In this document: piece by piece, positions 8,028 to 16,853 of the stretch | Numbering within the stretch: position 1 is the first letter of the stretch | How the letters are laid out: each line of letters starts with the position of its first letter | NCBI RefSeq assembly: GCF_021183625.1 | Contig: NZ_CP089214.1 | Coordinates: forward strand, 2,604,001-2,668,000 | Length of the DNA stretch: 64,000 bases | Direction of reading: 5' to 3' | DNA from: Nocardia asteroides | GTDB taxonomy: Bacteria > Actinomycetota > Actinomycetes > Mycobacteriales > Mycobacteriaceae | Notes under the pieces: generated by a model | What the model saw: only the letters and a program-made list of their open reading frames with translations | Told to the model about the DNA's origin: nothing | The model's database searches: none | Position numbers and translations under genes: made by a program

Positions 8028-8046
8028 TTTTCCCGGTGCGGGAAAA
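8028..8046. repeat. Hairpin downstream of the Panacea gene
   Basis: TTTTCCCG (8028-8035), GTG, CGGGAAAA (8039-8046). The 8-bp stem with a 3-nt loop lies 27 nt past the stop. It could be a terminator of unusual form or a protein site; on RNA the loop is tight but allowed. The rest of 8047-8234 shows nothing I can support. Confidence 0.45.
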
Positions 8047-8234
8047 CCAACCACACCGGCGCACCGGCGAGCCCCGACCGCCCGCCGGTGATGCCCCGAA
8101 CACTCGCTGCCCGGACGGGTGAAACCGGTATGGCGGCAGCCTTTTCCATTACCGTTCGGACCGCCGCCAACCGGAGTACCCGATCGGCGGCGTGCTCAAG
8201 CGTGCTGCTCTCGCTCGACAGAAAGCCGTCTCGA

Positions 8235-8417
8235 ATGCCCGGATCGCCCGAACCGCTGCCCACCCCGGACCCCAGGGAGGGCCGTGCCGAACCGCTGCCC
8301 GAGCTGTATGGTTCGCCCGCGTATCCGGCTGCGCCGCAACGCATGACAACGGTCGCCGTGCGGCCGTTCCACCCCGTCTACGGCGCGGTGCCGCAGGTCC
8401 CGCCCGTTCCCGGATAA
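8235..8417 (+). CDS. Possible 60-residue proline-rich protein
   Basis: An open frame from ATG 8235 to the stop at 8415-8417, encoding a Pro-rich peptide (PGSPEPLPTPDPREG, then FHPVYGAVPQVPPVPG). It ends 16 nt before the next gene's ATG, which is a spacing seen in operons. Against it: no good ribosome binding site (only AGAAAG about 12 nt upstream), low complexity, and GC-rich DNA leaves many open frames. No family recognised. The rest of the gap 8002-8433 shows no other credible gene. Confidence 0.25.
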   Translation: MPGSPEPLPTPDPREGRAEPLPELYGSPAYPAAPQRMTTVAVRPFHPVYGAVPQVPPVPG

Positions 8418-8433
8418 CCAATCGAAAGGTCCC

Positions 8434-8772
8434 ATGCGCACTCTCGTCACCGCCATCGCCGCGACCGCGCTGCTGCTCGGCGGCGGGCCGGCCGTCCTCG
8501 CCGCCCCGCAGTCGAACATCGTCGGGAGCACGACCCCGGACAGCGCCGCGGACCGGCAGTTCCTCCGGGACAGCCACTACGACGAGAAGACCGCGGCGGT
8601 GCAGGACGCGGCGATCAAACTGGCACACACCCAGTGCGACTACCTGACGGCTGTCGGCAACTCCCCCGACGAGCACATCTACCTGGCCGAATCGGCGGCC
8701 GAGACGATCGAGTTCCCGTACCTCTTCGTCTACGCCGCGGTCGAGGCGTACTGCCCCGAGAACCGGGCCTGA
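8434..8772 (+). CDS. Secreted DUF732 domain protein
   Basis: A 112-residue exported protein. The N-terminus [17 protein letters not shown] followed by PAVLAAP is a typical Sec signal with likely cleavage after AAP or near residue 26. The mature part has the DUF732 pattern: [18 protein letters not shown], an [12 protein letters not shown] helix with Cys, a second helical block, and a final Cys (AYCPENRA) suited to a disulfide with the first. DUF732 proteins are abundant in mycobacteria and nocardiae; their function is unknown. AAAGG stands 6 nt before the ATG. Confidence 0.8.
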   Translation: MRTLVTAIAATALLLGGGPAVLAAPQSNIVGSTTPDSAADRQFLRDSHYDEKTAAVQDAAIKLAHTQCDYLTAVGNSPDEHIYLAESAAETIEFPYLFVYAAVEAYCPENRA

Positions 8773-8843
8773 GCCGAAAAGCGCTGTCCCTCCCGGCGAT
8801 CGGTGGGCTACCGTCGCACCGACCGCCGACGCCGAGGAGCCCC

Positions 8844-9491
8844 GTGACCGCACCGGACCCGACCACCCTGCACCCGATGGCCGGGCAACCCCGGGTCGTA
8901 CTGCTGAAACCGCTGGTCACCTCGGCGTTGATCGAGGTCGGCGAGTACTCGTACTACGACGACCCCGGTGACCCGACCGCCTTCGAGACCGCCAACGTGC
9001 TCTACCACTACGGCCCCGAGAAGCTGGTGATCGGCCGGTTCTGCGCGCTCGCCACCGGGGTGCGGTTCATCATGAACGGCGCCAACCACCGCATGGACGG
9101 CCCGTCCACCTTCCCCTTCCCCACCATCGGCGGCGGCTGGGCCGAGCACATCGACCTGCTCATGGAGCTGCCGAACCGCGGCGACACCGTCCTCGGCAAC
9201 GACGTCTGGCTCGGCTACGGCGTCACCGTCATGCCCGGAGTCCGGATCGGCAACGGCGCGATCGTCGCCGCGGGCTCCGTCGTCACCCGCGACATCCCCG
9301 ATTACGCCGTCGCCGGCGGCAACCCGGCCCGCGTCCTCCGCATGCGCTACCCCGACGCCGACATCGCCCGGCTGCTCGACCTGGCCTGGTGGGACTGGCC
9401 GATCGAGCATCTGACCGCGCAGGTGCGGGTGCTCATGTCCGGAAGTGTGGACGACCTGGTCGCCGTGGCGCCGAGGGCAGCCCGCGGTTGA
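8844..9491 (+). CDS. CatB/Vat-like xenobiotic O-acetyltransferase
   Basis: A 215-residue left-handed beta-helix acetyltransferase. Seen: the family opening [29 protein letters not shown], the His of the active site in NGANHRMDG, and hexapeptide turns ([38 protein letters not shown]) followed by the [13 protein letters not shown] cap. This layout is shared by type B chloramphenicol and streptogramin A acetyltransferases. Acetyl-CoA is the expected donor; the acceptor cannot be told, and many chromosomal members do not give resistance. The GTG at 8844 has GAGGAG 4 nt upstream. Its stop codon overlaps the -35 box of the next promoter. Confidence 0.85.
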   Translation: MTAPDPTTLHPMAGQPRVVLLKPLVTSALIEVGEYSYYDDPGDPTAFETANVLYHYGPEKLVIGRFCALATGVRFIMNGANHRMDGPSTFPFPTIGGGWAEHIDLLMELPNRGDTVLGNDVWLGYGVTVMPGVRIGNGAIVAAGSVVTRDIPDYAVAGGNPARVLRMRYPDADIARLLDLAWWDWPIEHLTAQVRVLMSGSVDDLVAVAPRAARG

Positions 9492-9517
9492 CAAACTACA
9501 ACCAGGGGTTGTAGTTT
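9488..9517 (+). promoter_or_regulatory. Promoter and 25-bp operator palindrome of the TA-like module
   Basis: A -35 TTGACA (9488-9493) and -10 TAGTTT (9512-9517) are 18 nt apart. Between and over them lies a perfect inverted repeat: AAACTACAACC (9493-9503), AGG, and its complement at 9507-9517. A protein bound here would cover the whole promoter, as in autoregulated toxin-antitoxin operons. It also stands just after the acetyltransferase stop, but lacks the T tract of a terminator. Confidence 0.75.
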
Positions 9518-9521
9518 CATC

Positions 9522-9549
9522 TGTGACATCTACTGCTGATGTGACATCT
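9522..9549. repeat. Direct repeats TGTGACATCT
   Basis: Two exact 10-bp copies at 9522-9531 and 9540-9549, start to start 18 nt, in the leader just downstream of the promoter palindrome and 32 nt before the HTH gene. They may be a second regulator site. Confidence 0.6.
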
Positions 9550-9580
9550 GAGCCGACCCGATCGCACGAGGAGCCCTGTG

Positions 9581-9991
9581 ATGGCTGCCGCCATTCACGA
9601 AGTCAAGGCCGCGGGCGTCCCCGACGGCCAGCTCGACGCGCTTCACTCGTTCGCCAGCGCGCTCGCCCCCTCCGGACTGCGCGATGCCCTGCTCGAGATG
9701 AGCAAAGGCGCCTGGACCGGGATGAATGTCGCGGTATTCGACGACACCGCGACCTGCACCCCCGCGGACGCCGCTGAACGGCTCGGCATGAGCCGCACGC
9801 ACCTGTACAAGTTGCTCGACAAGGGAGCGCTGCCGTTTCATCATGTCGGTCGCGATCGACGTCTCTACGTCAAGGACGTCATGACCTTCGCCGCCGAGCG
9901 GGACCGTGACCGCCGTGAACTCGCCGAACGCTTCGCCAGAACCGAGAGCGATCGAGATGCTGCGATCACGGAGCTGATGGACGAGCTGTAG
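9581..9991 (+). CDS. Excisionase-type HTH protein, candidate antitoxin
   Basis: A 136-residue DNA-binding protein. Residues about 59-104 form an excisionase/MerR-type helix-turn-helix: CTPADAAERLGMSRTHLYKL, then GALPFHHVGRDRRLYVKDV, the wing that reads DNA. The N-terminal 55 residues are a helical segment of unknown role, and the C-terminal 30 (ERDRDRRELAERFARTESD) a charged helix suited to dimerisation or partner binding. This build is shared with antitoxins that pair with PIN or RelE-fold toxins. AGGAG lies 7 nt before the ATG; a GTG at 9578 is also possible. It is followed after 64 nt by the DUF3039 fusion gene. The palindromic promoter upstream is the natural target. No integrase is nearby, so a phage excisionase is less likely. 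Confidence 0.8.
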   Translation: MAAAIHEVKAAGVPDGQLDALHSFASALAPSGLRDALLEMSKGAWTGMNVAVFDDTATCTPADAAERLGMSRTHLYKLLDKGALPFHHVGRDRRLYVKDVMTFAAERDRDRRELAERFARTESDRDAAITELMDEL

Positions 9992-10028
9992 ATCGAACGA
10001 CGGACACGGGGTGTTGCGCCCGCCGGAA

Positions 10029-10045
10029 TGCCAAAAGTCTTGGCA
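10029..10045. repeat. Inverted repeat between the two module genes
   Basis: TGCCAA (10029-10034), AAGTC, TTGGCA (10040-10045), ending 10 nt before the ATG of the second gene. On RNA it could form a small hairpin near the ribosome site; on DNA it could be an operator for a second promoter. Confidence 0.5.
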
Positions 10046-10055
10046 CGATGGACTA

Positions 10056-11057
10056 ATGGAGCACAACCGCCGTGCGCGGCCGACGCTGCGGCTGCTCACC
10101 GATGATCTGCCCACCGGCTGGGCGAATCCCGATCATCTCCGCCTCATAACCGAAGGCCGATGGCAGCAGCTGCACCCGCTCGCCGAGCTGTCACATCCGC
10201 TACTGCGGAAGGCGGTCGACCTGTACGGCTCCGACCCACTGGCGGATCCGGCGCCGCGGCTCATCAAGGGCTCGGGTGAGCTGCGGCTCCAGGAGTTGCG
10301 GAATGCGCAGTGGCGAGCCGGGATCTGGACCGATCCCGATTCGGGCGTGCGTTGGGTGGTCTCCGCTGGTTTGGCGAAGGGCGGCCATCGCGACGAGGAT
10401 GACTTCTATCAGGTGCTCGAGCGAAGAATCGGCTCCGGGTCGGCGACACTACTTCCCACCGAACACGATGCTCTGCTGCTCAAGCGGGAGACCGCCGCGG
10501 CGGCTCTCACCCGTTGGCATCTGAAGCTGCAGTCCGAGGTGGCCCAGGCTCTCGGCAGCCTGGAGAGAGTCGCGAGCACCCGTATCTCGCTGCCGCATCC
10601 GTCCGAGCCCGGTGCCATCGGCACCGTGGAGATCGAACTCGATATCGTCCGCGAAGACGGAACGCCCCGCGAGGACTTCTTCCTCACCTTCGACCTCCGC
10701 TCCGAACACCGGGTGAGCACTTGGGGCTGGCGAGCGATCGAACGGGTCCTCATCTCGGTCGCGCCACCGGTGCAGGACTGGGATCGACACGGCAACCACT
10801 ACTTCGTGATGACGGAACCCGGGCATCGAAGCAGGCAGTACGCCCGTCTCGGCACCGCCGGCAGCCGGAAGGAAACCTTGTTCGCCGAGCAAGGCACGGT
10901 CAGCCACTACACGCACAAAAGTCACATCGCCGAGGCGAGCGTGGCAGGCACAGCGGTTCGCGCCATGTGCGGGGTGGTGTTCGTCCCGACCCGGGATCCC
11001 GACCCGCTCACCGTCTGCCCGCGCTGCGCCGAGAACTTCGCCGCCCTGCCGGGGTGA
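10056..11057 (+). CDS. RelE-like region fused to a C-terminal DUF3039 zinc domain, candidate toxin
   Basis: A 333-residue protein with two recognisable parts. Residues about 68-122 (LIKGSGELRLQELRNAQWRA, WVVSAGLAKGGHRDEDDFYQ) have the strand-turn pattern of RelE/HigB-fold toxins: a basic LRELR-like strand, an Arg-bearing second strand and a GLAKGGHR turn. Residues 282-333 match DUF3039: SHY, then VRAMCGVVFVPTRDPD and VCPRC, with one His and three Cys placed to bind zinc. The middle 150 residues (helix 135-175, beta-rich 175-260) are not recognised. It follows an HTH gene under a palindromic promoter, the usual toxin position. No Shine-Dalgarno is clear before the ATG at 10056. The DUF3039 call is confident; the RelE-like reading and toxin role are inference. 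Confidence 0.75.
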   Translation: MEHNRRARPTLRLLTDDLPTGWANPDHLRLITEGRWQQLHPLAELSHPLLRKAVDLYGSDPLADPAPRLIKGSGELRLQELRNAQWRAGIWTDPDSGVRWVVSAGLAKGGHRDEDDFYQVLERRIGSGSATLLPTEHDALLLKRETAAAALTRWHLKLQSEVAQALGSLERVASTRISLPHPSEPGAIGTVEIELDIVREDGTPREDFFLTFDLRSEHRVSTWGWRAIERVLISVAPPVQDWDRHGNHYFVMTEPGHRSRQYARLGTAGSRKETLFAEQGTVSHYTHKSHIAEASVAGTAVRAMCGVVFVPTRDPDPLTVCPRCAENFAALPG

Positions 11058-11089
11058 TCGCGTCCTCGCGAACCCGGGCCCGCGCTCCG

Positions 11090-11095
11090 TACCCT
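11090..11095 (+). promoter_or_regulatory. -10 element of a probable leaderless AIM24 transcript
   Basis: TACCCT, then 7 nt, then the ATG at 11103, with no ribosome binding site between. Confidence 0.5.
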
Positions 11096-11102
11096 GGAAA
11101 CC

Positions 11103-11789
11103 ATGCGAAGCGTACTGTTCGACCAGGCCAATCTCGAGGTGCAGGCGCAGCAGCGGTTCTCGTTGCAGAACTCCCAGATGCTGCGGGTGGGGCTCGGGCC
11201 GGATGTGCTCGCGGTGAAGGGGGCGATGGTCGCCTACCAGGGCGATATCCGCTTCGACCACCAGGGTTCGGGCAGCGTCGGGAAGCTGCTCAAGCGGATG
11301 GTCACCAATGAGGACGTGCCGCTCATGCGGGTCTCCGGGCAGGGTGAGGTGTTCTTCGCCAACCAGGCCGGGCACGTCTTCCTCATCGACCTCACCGGCG
11401 ACGCGCTGAGCGTCAACGGCACCAACCTGCTCGCCTTCGACGCCGCGCTGGAGTGGGACATCAACCGGGTCAAGGGCGCCGGGTTCTTCACCGGCGGGCT
11501 GTTCAATACCACGGTCACCGGCACCGGAACCGTCGCGCTCTGCGCGGTCGGCAAACCCGTTGTGCTGGATTGCAGTACCCAGCCCACCTACGTCGACACC
11601 CAGGCCGCGGTGGCCTGGTCGGCGAACCTGGCGCCCAAGGTGGTCTCCAGCATGAACCTCAAGTCCATGCTGCGCGGGGGCAGTGGCGAGGCGTTCCAGT
11701 ACGCCTTCCACGGCCCCGGTTTCGTCGTGGTGCAGCCGTTCGAGTGGGAGCCGCCGAGCAAGACGGACAGCACTACTCAGTCGACGTAG
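11103..11789 (+). CDS. AIM24 family protein
   Basis: A 228-residue protein of the AIM24 (DUF124) family, an all-beta double-stranded helix fold named for a yeast mitochondrial protein. The pattern is visible: VLAVKGAMVAYQGDIRF near residue 40, then KLLKRMVTNEDVPLMRVSG, GEVFFANQAGHVFLIDL, and the Gly-rich GAGFFTGGLFNTTVTGTGTV. Bacterial members are linked with membrane or stress biology but have no settled function. There is no signal peptide or membrane segment. It is leaderless by its TACCCT box. Its last 13 bp overlap the end of the convergent fic gene. Confidence 0.85.
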   Translation: MRSVLFDQANLEVQAQQRFSLQNSQMLRVGLGPDVLAVKGAMVAYQGDIRFDHQGSGSVGKLLKRMVTNEDVPLMRVSGQGEVFFANQAGHVFLIDLTGDALSVNGTNLLAFDAALEWDINRVKGAGFFTGGLFNTTVTGTGTVALCAVGKPVVLDCSTQPTYVDTQAAVAWSANLAPKVVSSMNLKSMLRGGSGEAFQYAFHGPGFVVVQPFEWEPPSKTDSTTQST

Positions 11790-12913
11790 GGGTCGCGGAG
11801 CGTGATCGGGGTCCCGGCGACCTCCGCGACACGCTCCGGGAAGCGCGGGCCTGCGACGTAGAACCTGGCCCTGGTGCGCCCGACCGGATCCAGGAGCTGC
11901 CGCCGCACGAGATCACGCAGGTCGCGCTGCGCCTGCTGCAGGTTGAGCCCCTCGCTCTGCTCGTACCGGCTCCGCCGCACCCGGCCGGACATGGCGACGT
12001 CGTGCAGCGCCGTCACCGAGCGCGGATCCAGCTGCTCCGCGGCGGCGAACTCAGCCAGCCCCGCCCACACCCGCCCGGAGCGCTCGAAGCGCGCGTGCAC
12101 GGTCTGTGCCTGCTGGTGATAGGCGATCAGATTGAAGCGCAACCACTCCGCTACATCTTGATCCGGCCGGTAGACGGCGCCGCGGCGCCCGAGCACCCCG
12201 TAGTACTCCCAGGTATTGCCCGGTCGGCCGAGCCACGCTTCGATCGAGGAGAACTCCGGCGCCAGCACGCCCTCCCTGGCGATCATGAGCGTCTGCAGTG
12301 AGCGGGACATGCGACCGTTGCCGTCCGGCCAGGGGTGGATCGCCACCAGGTGCAGGTGCGCCATCGCGGCCCGGACCAGCGTGTGCGCGCCGTCGTCGGC
12401 TTCCAGCCAGTCGACGAGTTCGCGCATCAGCGCGGGGACGTCGCCGGCGTCGGGGGCGGTGTAGGCGGCGATACTCGGATCCCTGGCGTCGGTCACGTAG
12501 ACCGGGCCGCGACGCCACTGCCCCGCGGGCTTGCGCGCGGTGTGCCGATGACCCTGCAAAATCCAATGCAAGGCATTCAAGAAGCCGGTGCTGTAAGTGA
12601 AATCCTCGACGTCATGCAACGTCTGGATGTAGGTCATCATGCGCTCGTAGGCGAGCGTCTCGGCCCGGTTCTCCGGCGAGACGTCGACGTCCTGCTCACC
12701 GGCCATGAGGTCCTCGACATCGACGGTGGAGACCTTGAAGCCCTCGATCGAGTTCGACGCCGCCACCGCGTCGGCGGTGAGAAACTTGCGCAGCCCGCCC
12801 GTCCGCTTGGCCGGCGTGCTGCGCAGTTGATGACGCAACTCCTCCCGCATGGCATCGACCTCGCCGAGCACTCGCATGTCAGCGCTGGTCAGAGCAGGTG
12901 TGGGGAACAGCAT
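11777..12913 (-). CDS. Fic-domain AMP-transferase, class II, with C-terminal winged helix
   Basis: A 378-residue Fic protein that would transfer AMP from ATP to hydroxyl groups of target proteins. The catalytic loop HPWPDGNGRMSR (His about 193) fits HPFx(D/E)GNGRxxR with Trp for Phe. An N-terminal inhibitory helix SNSIEGF (about 53-59) carries the (S/T)xxxE(G/N) motif, so it is self-inhibited (class II) and needs no separate antitoxin. The flap region YVTDARDPSIAAY precedes the active loop. The last 90 residues (LNLQQAQRDLRDLVRRQLL and RTRARFYVAGP) look like a winged helix that could bind DNA. The start is ATG 12911-12913, leaderless relative to TATTGT at 12921-12926; a GTG at 12922 lies inside that box. 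Firm as Fic; target unknown. Confidence 0.93.
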   Translation of the reverse strand: MLFPTPALTSADMRVLGEVDAMREELRHQLRSTPAKRTGGLRKFLTADAVAASNSIEGFKVSTVDVEDLMAGEQDVDVSPENRAETLAYERMMTYIQTLHDVEDFTYSTGFLNALHWILQGHRHTARKPAGQWRRGPVYVTDARDPSIAAYTAPDAGDVPALMRELVDWLEADDGAHTLVRAAMAHLHLVAIHPWPDGNGRMSRSLQTLMIAREGVLAPEFSSIEAWLGRPGNTWEYYGVLGRRGAVYRPDQDVAEWLRFNLIAYHQQAQTVHARFERSGRVWAGLAEFAAAEQLDPRSVTALHDVAMSGRVRRSRYEQSEGLNLQQAQRDLRDLVRRQLLDPVGRTRARFYVAGPRFPERVAEVAGTPITLRDPYVD

Positions 12914-12920
12914 GGAGCCC

Positions 12921-12951
12921 ACAATAGATTGACGTAATCATTACGTCAATC
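12921..12951 (-). promoter_or_regulatory. fic promoter with 25-bp perfect palindrome
   Basis: On the minus strand: -35 TTGACG (12944-12949), 17-nt spacer, -10 TATTGT (12921-12926), then 7 nt to the ATG. The spacer and -35 are made of a perfect inverted repeat with 12-bp arms, GATTGACGTAAT (12927-12938), a central C, and its complement (12940-12951). Binding would block RNA polymerase. The Fic winged helix is the obvious candidate ligand. Confidence 0.8.
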
Positions 12952-13006
12952 GTTTCGCAGGAGCGAAGGCGCCCGCCGAGGTTCGGTGGGCGCCTTCGAG
13001 GGGAGA

Positions 13007-15847
<2,841 letters not shown>

Positions 15848-16026
15848 GGGTCTCGTCAGTCCTCTGGTCGGTGTGCGGGTGTCGCCGGAGTCCCGTCGTT
15901 CGGCCGGGCCGTTCGGCGAGACGACCCGCGTCGTCATCGGCACGTTTCATGGTAATGCGGCACCCATGGTAGGCGCCGACGAGCGGAGGGCGCCGAGCCG
16001 CGACGACCCACCCGACCGCCCCGGAC

Positions 16027-16677
16027 CTACCGTACCCGCAGCACGCAGAGCCGCCACCCGCCCCGGTGCGCCCGCAGGCAGGCCGCGACGGCGAAGACGC
16101 GCTCGCCGCGCCGGTACCGGCCGAACACCTCGACCCGGCCGCGCGCGCCCGGCGCGCAGCTCACCCGCTCCAGCACGGCGGCGCCGAGCCTGCACTCCCG
16201 CTCGCCGGTGCGGGCGTAGGTCTCCAGCACGGCGACCACCTCGGGGTCGGCGATATCGCGCAGGTGCAGGGCCCGGCGGCGGCCGTCGAGCACCTCCAGC
16301 GCCGCGCGCACCGCCCGCTCGGCGAAGCGCTGCGCGTCGCGCTCGGCGCCGGAACGCGGCGCGGGCCGCCCCGGCGCGCAGTTCCGCGCCGCCTCACGAT
16401 GCCGCGCCGGGCGCGCTTGCGCGCCACCCCGGGCCCCACCCGCCGGAGCCTCCTCCGCCGCCGCCACCGTCCGTGCGCCCGCCACCGTCCGTGCGCCCGC
16501 CACGGGCTGCGACGCGGCGGGATCCGCGGAGGGAATTCCTCCGGGGCCGCCCGAGCCGGGGCGGCGGACCGCCTCCGTAGGCGTTGCCCCAGCCGGCGAA
16601 CGCGGCACGACCTGCCCTCGCCTGCGCAGCGGCGGCTCCCCGTGCGGCGCGCACGACAACGACACCTTGCTTTCCAT
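16027..16677 (-). CDS. Rv3235-family protein
   Basis: A 216-residue protein whose C-terminal half fits the Rv3235 family commonly found beside secA in mycolic actinobacteria: FAERAVRAALEVLDGRRRAL, HLRDIADPEVVAVLETY, and GRVEVFGRYRRGERVFAVA followed by HRGGWRLCVL. The N-terminal half is low-complexity, Ala/Arg/Pro rich, and contains an 18-bp tandem duplication (16463-16498) giving AGARTV repeats. No signal or membrane segment. The ATG at 16677 has GGGGGAA 5 nt upstream. It lies in line with secA1, 179 nt upstream of it. Function unknown. Confidence 0.75.
   Translation of the reverse strand: MESKVSLSCAPHGEPPLRRRGQVVPRSPAGATPTEAVRRPGSGGPGGIPSADPAASQPVAGARTVAGARTVAAAEEAPAGGARGGAQARPARHREAARNCAPGRPAPRSGAERDAQRFAERAVRAALEVLDGRRRALHLRDIADPEVVAVLETYARTGERECRLGAAVLERVSCAPGARGRVEVFGRYRRGERVFAVAACLRAHRGGWRLCVLRVR
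16463..16503. repeat. 18-bp tandem repeat inside the Rv3235-like gene
   Basis: Unit GCCACCGTCCGTGCGCCC at 16463-16480 and 16481-16498, with a partial third copy (GCCAC) to 16503. It is in frame, so copy changes alter the protein by six residues. Confidence 0.85.
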
Positions 16678-16853
16678 CCGAATTCCCCCTGTGCCGAATC
16701 GAGTCCCCCGAGCTCGATGCGCGACATACTGCCACGCGGCCCCGACACGGTAAAGAACGATGTCGATCACACCACGGACGCACAGGCTACGAGCCAAAAC
16801 GCGGTCCTGCCCGCACAATGGGCGGCAAGCCAACGGAAGGAGCAGCGGGCAGC

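Noticed and set aside
8119..8346. 75-codon frame as a Panacea-linked toxin
   Set aside because: Arg/Pro/Cys-rich random composition, no ribosome site, and no similarity to small toxins that I know.
9493..9517. Palindrome as a terminator of the acetyltransferase gene
   Set aside because: It begins 2 nt after the stop codon, has no following T tract and overlaps a good -35/-10 pair, so an operator is the better reading.
9581..9991. Phage or integrative element excisionase
   Set aside because: No integrase, attachment-site repeat, tRNA or other phage gene is nearby, and the partner gene and operator pattern fit a toxin-antitoxin layout better.
11453..12301. Plus-strand frame continuing from AIM24 into the fic region
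   Set aside because: Out of frame with AIM24 and antisense to fic; biased composition only.
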